From: Actinomycetes bacterium
Lineage (GTDB): Bacteria > Actinomycetota > Thermoleophilia > BMS3ABIN01
Direction: 5' to 3'
DNA: 64,000 nt
NCBI GenBank assembly: GCA_021785935.1
Contig: JAJYOG010000004.1
Coordinates: forward strand, 28,052-92,051
Made by a program: the position numbers and the translations under genes
In this document: positions 58,568 through 64,000 of the stretch, piece by piece
How the letters are laid out: the number at the start of each line of letters is the position of its first letter
How positions within the stretch are numbered: position 1 is the first letter of the stretch
The notes under the pieces: generated by a model
Database searches by the model: none
What the model was told of the DNA's origin: nothing
What the model saw: only the letters and a program-made list of their open reading frames with translations

Positions 58568-61500
58568 ATGTCAACTATCCCCAACTCCCCCGATGAAGCC
58601 CGCGTCCGCATAGAGCAGTTGATCGAGCTCTTTCGCTCCAACGAGACTGCCTACAAGAACCCTGCCTACAACGAGACCCAGACCCGCCGCGAGTTCATCG
58701 ATCCGTTGTTCAAGGCACTGGGCTGGGATATGGACAACGAACGCGGCTACGCGCCTGCTTACAAGGATGTAATCCACGAGGACGCCATCAAGGTGGGCGG
58801 CCTGACCAAGGCGCCTGATTACTGCTTTCGCATCGGCGGGCAGCGCAAGTTTTTCGTTGAGGCCAAGAAACCGTCGGTGGATATGAAGAACGACCCCGAT
58901 CCTTACTATCAGCTGCGCCGCTACGCTTACAGCGCCAAGCTGCCACTTTCGATCGTCACCGATTTTGAGGAACTCGCCATCGTCGACTGCCGCGCCAAAC
59001 CTTCACCCAAGGACAAGGCCAGCACCGGCCGCATCCGCTACTGGCGCTACGAGGAATACCCTGACCATCTTGAAGAGCTGCTCGATACATTCTCTCCAGA
59101 GGGAATTAAAAAGGGCGGCCTCGACAAAATGGCGACCACGGCCAGGTCGAAGCGCGGCACCGGCGAAGTCGACAAGGAGTTCCTCAGGGAGATAGAAGCC
59201 TGGCGTGAGCTGCTGGCGCGCAATATAGCCCTGCGCAATCCGGGCCTTAGTCAAAGAGAACTTAACGAGACGGTTCAGGTCACGATCGACCGCATCATCT
59301 TCCTGCGAATCTGCGAAGACCGCGGAATTGAGGAATACGGCTTGCTGCACGGCATGCAGAATGGCGCCAATGTCTATGCGCGCCTCCGTGAACTCTTCCA
59401 GAAAGCGGACGAGCGCTACAACTCGGGCCTGTTCCATTTTAAGGAGGAACCGGGCAACCCCAGCCACCCGGATGTGCTGACCCTCGGCCTGGCAATCGAC
59501 GACAAGCCCCTGAAGCAGATACTCAAAGGGCTTTACTATCCTGACAGCCCCTACGAATTCTCGGTGTTGCCGATCGACATCCTCGGGCAGGTCTACGAAC
59601 AGTTTCTGGGCAAGGTCATCCGCCTCACCGCCGGCCACCGCGCCATCGTCGAGGACAAGCCCGAGGTCAAGAAAGCCGGAGGCGTTTACTACACGCCCAT
59701 CTATATCGTGGATTACATCGTGAAGAACACGGTGGGGAAACTGCTGGAAGGCTCAACCCCAACCAAGGCCGCCAAACTGCGTATTCTCGACCCGGCCTGC
59801 GGCTCCGGCTCGTTCCTGATCGGCGCTTATGAATATTTGCTCGACTGGCACCGTGACTGGTACTCGGACAATGACGCGGATAAGTGGGCCAAGGGCAAAG
59901 AGCCCCGCCTGTTCGCCGGCAAGAACGGCTGGCAGCTCACGACCGCTGAGAAGAAACGGATCCTGCTCAACAACATCTACGGCGTGGACATCGACCCGCA
60001 GGCGGTCGAGGTCAGCAAGCTGTCGCTGCTGCTTAAAGTGCTGGAGGAAGAATCGCAGGAGACGATCAACGCCCAGCTCAAGTTCTTTCATGTGCGCGCG
60101 CTACCGGATCTTGGCAACAACATCAAGTGTGGCAACTCACTGATCGGGACGGACTTCTATGAGGGGCAGCAGATGGGGCTGCTGGATGAGGAAGAGATGT
60201 ACCGTGTCAATGCGTTTGATTGGGACGGGCCGAGTGGATTTGCAGCAATCATGAAAGCCGGGGGCTTCGATGCGGTGATTGGGAATCCGCCGTATGTCAG
60301 CACTATTGGCGAGGAGAAAAGCTATTACACTTCCCACTACAAAGTATTCAGCCCGACTGCTGATTTATATGTGAATTTTATTGAAAAAGGTCTACAACTT
60401 CTTAGTAAGACTGGATTGTTCGGGATGATTGTCTCAAACAAGTGGTTGCGAGCAGCATACGGGAAAGGGCTTAGAAAATATCTGGTCGAAGAAAATTCAG
60501 TTCAGCAGGTCCTTGATTTTGCTGGGCTTCCGGTATTCAAGGCAACAGTTCGTACCATTGTAATCGTTGCTGCTCCTATTCCAGGAATGGTTACATCTAT
60601 CAAGTATTTGGCGCCAGTACCTTTGGATGAATTTCAGACCATTCATGATGGCCAGCAAATTCAGGCTTTATTTGATCAAAATGCCATGGATATTGAACTT
60701 TCCCATCTTGACCCGAATGGCTGGGCGTTTCTAAATTCTCAAGTGTTTGATGTCATGGAAAAAATTAAGGAAGGGAAAGTCCCGTTACATAAATATCTTG
60801 ATAGAAAGATGTACCGTGGAATTGTAACAGGCCTAAACAAAGCCTTTGTAATTGATGCAGAGCAGAGAAGTGCTCTGGTCAATGAAGATGCAAAGAGTGC
60901 AGAAATTATCAAACCGCTAATTGCTGGCCGCGATGTACGGCGTTACTCGATCGATTACAAAGAAAAGTATTTGATCTGGACCTATATTGGTGTCCAGATT
61001 GAAAGATATCCGGTTATCTTGAGTTACCTTACCCAATTTCAGACCGCATTAGAAAAACGCTGTGATAAGGGCAATTATTGGTGGGAACTTCGAGCCTGCG
61101 ACTACTATCAGGAATTTGAAAAGCCAAAGATAATTTATCCGGACATTGCAACAAACTGTCGTTTTACTTTGGACGGAGAAGGCTTTTTTAGTCCGAATAC
61201 TACGTATTTTATTCCAAGCGAAGATTTATATTTGTTAGGAATACTTAATTCCAAGCTTGCCAATTTCTACCTAGCAACTGTATGCGCTGGACTTGAAGGA
61301 AGTGGAACTGTTTATTTAAGATTTTTTGGTCAGTATCTCGAGGCTTTTCCGGTTCAACCGATCGAGTTCTCCGAACCCGCCGACAAATCCCGCCACGACC
61401 AGATGGTCGAACTCGTCAAGCGCATGCTCGATCTGAACAAGCGACTACAGAAAGCCATAACCGCCCACGAAAAAGACTCTCTCCAGCGTCAGATCGACGC

Positions 61501-61591
61501 CACCGACCGTCAGATCGACCGCCTCGTCTACGAACTCTACGGACTCACCGACGTGGAAATTAAGATAGTGGAGGGTGAAACAAGTGTCTGA
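58568..61591 (+). CDS. Type IIG (Eco57I-like) restriction-modification enzyme
   Basis: N-terminal nuclease-like region (REFIDPLFKALGWDMDNERG...PDYCFRIGGQRKFFVEAKKPS), SAM motif LDPACGSGSFLIGAYEYLLDWH, catalytic NPPYVS, C-terminal target-recognition region. Confidence 0.93.
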   Translation: MSTIPNSPDEARVRIEQLIELFRSNETAYKNPAYNETQTRREFIDPLFKALGWDMDNERGYAPAYKDVIHEDAIKVGGLTKAPDYCFRIGGQRKFFVEAKKPSVDMKNDPDPYYQLRRYAYSAKLPLSIVTDFEELAIVDCRAKPSPKDKASTGRIRYWRYEEYPDHLEELLDTFSPEGIKKGGLDKMATTARSKRGTGEVDKEFLREIEAWRELLARNIALRNPGLSQRELNETVQVTIDRIIFLRICEDRGIEEYGLLHGMQNGANVYARLRELFQKADERYNSGLFHFKEEPGNPSHPDVLTLGLAIDDKPLKQILKGLYYPDSPYEFSVLPIDILGQVYEQFLGKVIRLTAGHRAIVEDKPEVKKAGGVYYTPIYIVDYIVKNTVGKLLEGSTPTKAAKLRILDPACGSGSFLIGAYEYLLDWHRDWYSDNDADKWAKGKEPRLFAGKNGWQLTTAEKKRILLNNIYGVDIDPQAVEVSKLSLLLKVLEEESQETINAQLKFFHVRALPDLGNNIKCGNSLIGTDFYEGQQMGLLDEEEMYRVNAFDWDGPSGFAAIMKAGGFDAVIGNPPYVSTIGEEKSYYTSHYKVFSPTADLYVNFIEKGLQLLSKTGLFGMIVSNKWLRAAYGKGLRKYLVEENSVQQVLDFAGLPVFKATVRTIVIVAAPIPGMVTSIKYLAPVPLDEFQTIHDGQQIQALFDQNAMDIELSHLDPNGWAFLNSQVFDVMEKIKEGKVPLHKYLDRKMYRGIVTGLNKAFVIDAEQRSALVNEDAKSAEIIKPLIAGRDVRRYSIDYKEKYLIWTYIGVQIERYPVILSYLTQFQTALEKRCDKGNYWWELRACDYYQEFEKPKIIYPDIATNCRFTLDGEGFFSPNTTYFIPSEDLYLLGILNSKLANFYLATVCAGLEGSGTVYLRFFGQYLEAFPVQPIEFSEPADKSRHDQMVELVKRMLDLNKRLQKAITAHEKDSLQRQIDATDRQIDRLVYELYGLTDVEIKIVEGETSV

Positions 61592-61820
61592 ATCGCTAAA
61601 AGAATTGAGGGATTTGTCTAGTGAAGAATTGACTACGAGATATGATCGCCTCGCTCTTCATATGGATCCCGGCATTAAGCATTATCAGACAGAAATAGCT
61701 AGAAGAGCGCAGGACAAACAGACAAAAACTATGATTTACTGTACTTTTGTGATAGCTGGAATGACTTTTCTAATACTGGTGCTCACCGTAGCCAATCTGG
61801 TGTTCATTATGAAAAAATGA
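61575..61820 (+). CDS. Small single-TM protein
   Basis: GTG start overlapping the restriction-modification stop; C-terminal [31 protein letters not shown]. Confidence 0.6.
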   Translation: MKQVSESLKELRDLSSEELTTRYDRLALHMDPGIKHYQTEIARRAQDKQTKTMIYCTFVIAGMTFLILVLTVANLVFIMKK

Positions 61821-61824
61821 GGTT

Positions 61825-62124
61825 ATGAATTCTAAACTAAAAATAAGTGCAGCGGTTCTCGCCGACTTCTGCCGCCGCAATCACATTCGCAAGCTGGCGT
61901 TCTTCGGCTCAGTTCTGCGCGAAGACTTCCGACCCGATAGCGACGTGGATGTATTGGTGGAATTCGAAACCGGCCAGGTGCCCGGTTTCATCCGTCTCGC
62001 CCGCATGGAGCGTGAACTCTCTGAACTTGTCGGGCGAAAGGTTGATCTGCGCACCCCCGAAGATTTGAGCCGTTACTTCCGCGATCAAGTGGTTGCCGAA
62101 GCCGAGGTCTTATATGCGGCCTGA
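61825..62124 (+). CDS. MNT-type nucleotidyltransferase (antitoxin of HEPN/MNT module)
   Basis: [29 protein letters not shown], the GSxxR...DxDxDxLVxF signature. Confidence 0.92.
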   Translation: MNSKLKISAAVLADFCRRNHIRKLAFFGSVLREDFRPDSDVDVLVEFETGQVPGFIRLARMERELSELVGRKVDLRTPEDLSRYFRDQVVAEAEVLYAA

Positions 62125-62452
62125 CGATGTAATACGCCTGCGTCACATGCTGGATGCAGCCAGCGAGGCGCGGGAATTTGTTGCTTACAACTCCCGGAAT
62201 GATTTGGACACCGATCGGAAGCTGACTTTGTCACTCGTAAAATCCATCGAAATCATAGGTGAAGCAGCATCCAAGGTTTCCGATGATACACGCAAGTTCA
62301 GTCCTTCAATTCCCTGGCAGGATATTACCGCAATGCGGAATCGACTCATCCATGCTTATTTTGACATCAATCTTGATGTCGTATGGGATACCGTCACTGA
62401 AGAACTACCTTCCTTGATAGATGCGCTCAAAGAGGCTCTGGCCGGCGAGTGA
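62114..62452 (+). CDS. HEPN-domain (DUF86) toxin
   Basis: ATG 62114 overlaps the MNT stop by 11 nt; [20 protein letters not shown] contains the Rx4H HEPN motif (RNRLIH). Confidence 0.92.
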   Translation: MRPDDVIRLRHMLDAASEAREFVAYNSRNDLDTDRKLTLSLVKSIEIIGEAASKVSDDTRKFSPSIPWQDITAMRNRLIHAYFDINLDVVWDTVTEELPSLIDALKEALAGE

Positions 62453-62468
62453 CATGCCAACCGCGCTT

Positions 62469-62567
62469 CGCCAGATCGACGCCACCGACCGCCAAATTAA
62501 CCTCCTTGTTTACGATCTCTATGAACTTACTGACGAAGAAATCCAAATTGTTGAGGGCACACTTTGA
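62469..62567 (+). pseudogene. Remnant copy of a restriction-modification enzyme C-terminus
   Basis: RQIDATDRQINLLVYDLYELTDEEIQIVEGTL* versus the intact enzyme's [34 protein letters not shown] (61487-61591). Confidence 0.85.
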
Positions 62568-63385
62568 CCAGCAACCCTTCGATACACCATTATTTTGTGG
62601 ATGAATCGGGCGATCTGACCCTCTTTAACAAGCGTGGGTCGGTAATTGTCGGCAACGAAGGGGTTTCGAAAATGTTTATGGTTGGGGTGGCTCACATCCC
62701 TGACCCTGACCGCGTACACCATGAGTTGGAAACTTTAAGGAGTGGCCTTCTGGATGATCCTTACTTTAACGGGGTTCCTTCCATGCAACCTGCTGCAAAT
62801 AAAACTGCAATATGTTTTCATGCGAAGGACGATCTCCCGGAAGTTAGGAGAGAAGTTTTTGGCCTTCTTTCAGAACTTGGCATAAAAGTTCAGATTGCCA
62901 TTAGACGCAAAGCGAAACTAGCTGAAGCGGCGAAAATCTCATACAAGATGGGCAGCAAAATTCAGCAGAATTCGATATACGATGATTTGGTCAAGAGGTT
63001 ATTCAAGAACTTGCTTCACAAAGCTGATGGTAATGCTATAACTTTTGCTCACAGGGGCAACTCGCCCCGTCAGGAAGCGCTGGGGGAAGCAATTACCAGG
63101 TCAAAAATCAATTTTGAGTCATTATGGAATGGCACAAAGATGGTGAGCCCGACTGACATTCTTTCGACTACCCCATCCAATTCAGCAGGATTACAGGTTA
63201 TCGACTACTATTTATGGGCCATTCAGCGCATGTATGAGAGAGGCGAAGACCGCTTTTTCAACTTGCTGGCTTCGGATTATCGCCTGATCATGGATCTCGA
63301 TGATATTCGCAACAAACCTTACGGTGAATGGTATAGCGATTCAAACAAGCTATCGTTGGAAAAGATAAAGCTCGAAGCAAGCTAG
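62564..63385 (+). CDS. DUF3800 family protein
   Basis: HHYFVDESGDLTLFNKRGSVIVG...MVGVAHI...SAGLQVIDYYLWAIQRMYERGEDRFFNLL; TTG start overlapping the TGA of the upstream remnant. Confidence 0.85.
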   Translation: MTSNPSIHHYFVDESGDLTLFNKRGSVIVGNEGVSKMFMVGVAHIPDPDRVHHELETLRSGLLDDPYFNGVPSMQPAANKTAICFHAKDDLPEVRREVFGLLSELGIKVQIAIRRKAKLAEAAKISYKMGSKIQQNSIYDDLVKRLFKNLLHKADGNAITFAHRGNSPRQEALGEAITRSKINFESLWNGTKMVSPTDILSTTPSNSAGLQVIDYYLWAIQRMYERGEDRFFNLLASDYRLIMDLDDIRNKPYGEWYSDSNKLSLEKIKLEAS

Positions 63386-63567
63386 GTTCCAGTGGACAGG
63401 CCACCTGAACACACGGCATGAAGCCGACTTTCGCTTACTACGAGCTACTTTATATATACCCTTTATTGATGATTATGGCAATGTTTATTCAAGTAACAAC
63501 TATCAGAGTTCATTGGAATTTTCGGGTTTTGAATAAGGAATATTGATAATAAGGAAGGGGCTAACAA

Positions 63568-63918
63568 ATGACAATCTCCGCCTATCAAACCACAATGCTC
63601 CCTTTGATGGTCTTCGCTAGTGACGGCCATGAACACACGCTAAGGGAAGCGGTAGACCGTCTGGCGGATCAATTCAAACTGACCGCCCAAGAACGGAAGA
63701 CGCTCCTGCCAAGTGGACAGCAAGCGATGTTCCTCAACCGTGTTGGCTGGGCCAGGACTTACCTAAAAAAAGCCGGCCTGCTGGACTCCCCCCGTCGGGG
63801 CTATTTCAAAATCACTGAGCGAGGATTGCAGGTTCTTAAAGAATCACCAGCAATAATAAATGTTTCTTTTCTCAAACTGCTCATCCGATTAGCTCAGGAA
63901 ACGACCAATTGCGCATAA
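63568..63918 (+). CDS. Mrr N-terminal winged-helix domain protein (probably truncated)
   Basis: MLPLMVFASDGHEHTLREAVDRLADQFKLTAQERKTLLPSGQQAMFLNRVGWARTYLKKAGLLDSPRRGYFKITERGLQVLKESP; ORF ends before any Mrr catalytic domain. Confidence 0.75.
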   Translation: MTISAYQTTMLPLMVFASDGHEHTLREAVDRLADQFKLTAQERKTLLPSGQQAMFLNRVGWARTYLKKAGLLDSPRRGYFKITERGLQVLKESPAIINVSFLKLLIRLAQETTNCA

Positions 63919-64000
63919 GTCACTGGCCCAGTATAAAGGACACATCGATTGAGCAAGCGGCGGAAGAGGTCGGTCCGGTTGCGGCGGCGGTTTAAACGAT

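Noticed and set aside
61487-62567. Restriction-modification tail copies considered as a recent direct-repeat duplication or target-site duplication
   Set aside because: The two copies are clearly diverged at nucleotide level, so they are more likely paralogous remnants than a fresh duplication.

Overview
This 64 kb window looks like a chromosomal segment from a high-GC bacterium. Gene content (ThyX, DUF1385 membrane protein, GuaB3, PdxST, AtpZ plus a full F0F1 operon) suggests an uncultured actinobacterial-type lineage; that placement is inference. The left edge holds a decayed serine recombinase whose reading frame runs antisense into a tRNA-Ala, followed by a tRNA-Ala(TGC)/tRNA-Ala(CGC)/tRNA-Val(CAC) cluster. 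Most of the window is core housekeeping: rpmE-thyX-DUF1385-prfA-prmC, sua5-rpiB-glyA, the atp operon-murA, proBA-nadD-rsfS, lepB-nfo, guaB3, pdxST. Several accessory islands interrupt it: (i) a 1718-aa TPR protein with an acidic repeat linker; (ii) two secreted proteins sharing a repeated 'WYD...NWVLIANP...GPVxV...SQRV' domain; (iii) a damaged HigBA-like toxin-antitoxin pair; (iv) a sugar-nucleotide/glycosyltransferase cluster; (v) a corrinoid methyltransferase and B12-radical-SAM/glycosyltransferase region; (vi) a right-hand defence-like island (ORF6N protein, type IIG restriction-modification enzyme, MNT/HEPN pair, DUF3800, Mrr N-terminal domain). The strongest candidate for something undescribed is a family of four related palindromes (core GGTCRCAAATTGYGACC). 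Three lie upstream of the ORF6N gene and one, a perfect 29-bp palindrome, lies inside its coding sequence. Other notable signals are two ~95-bp inverted-repeat elements plus one half-element starting GGGGAC that abut start codons, and a remnant copy of the restriction-modification C-terminus that flanks the MNT/HEPN module and overlaps the DUF3800 start codon.
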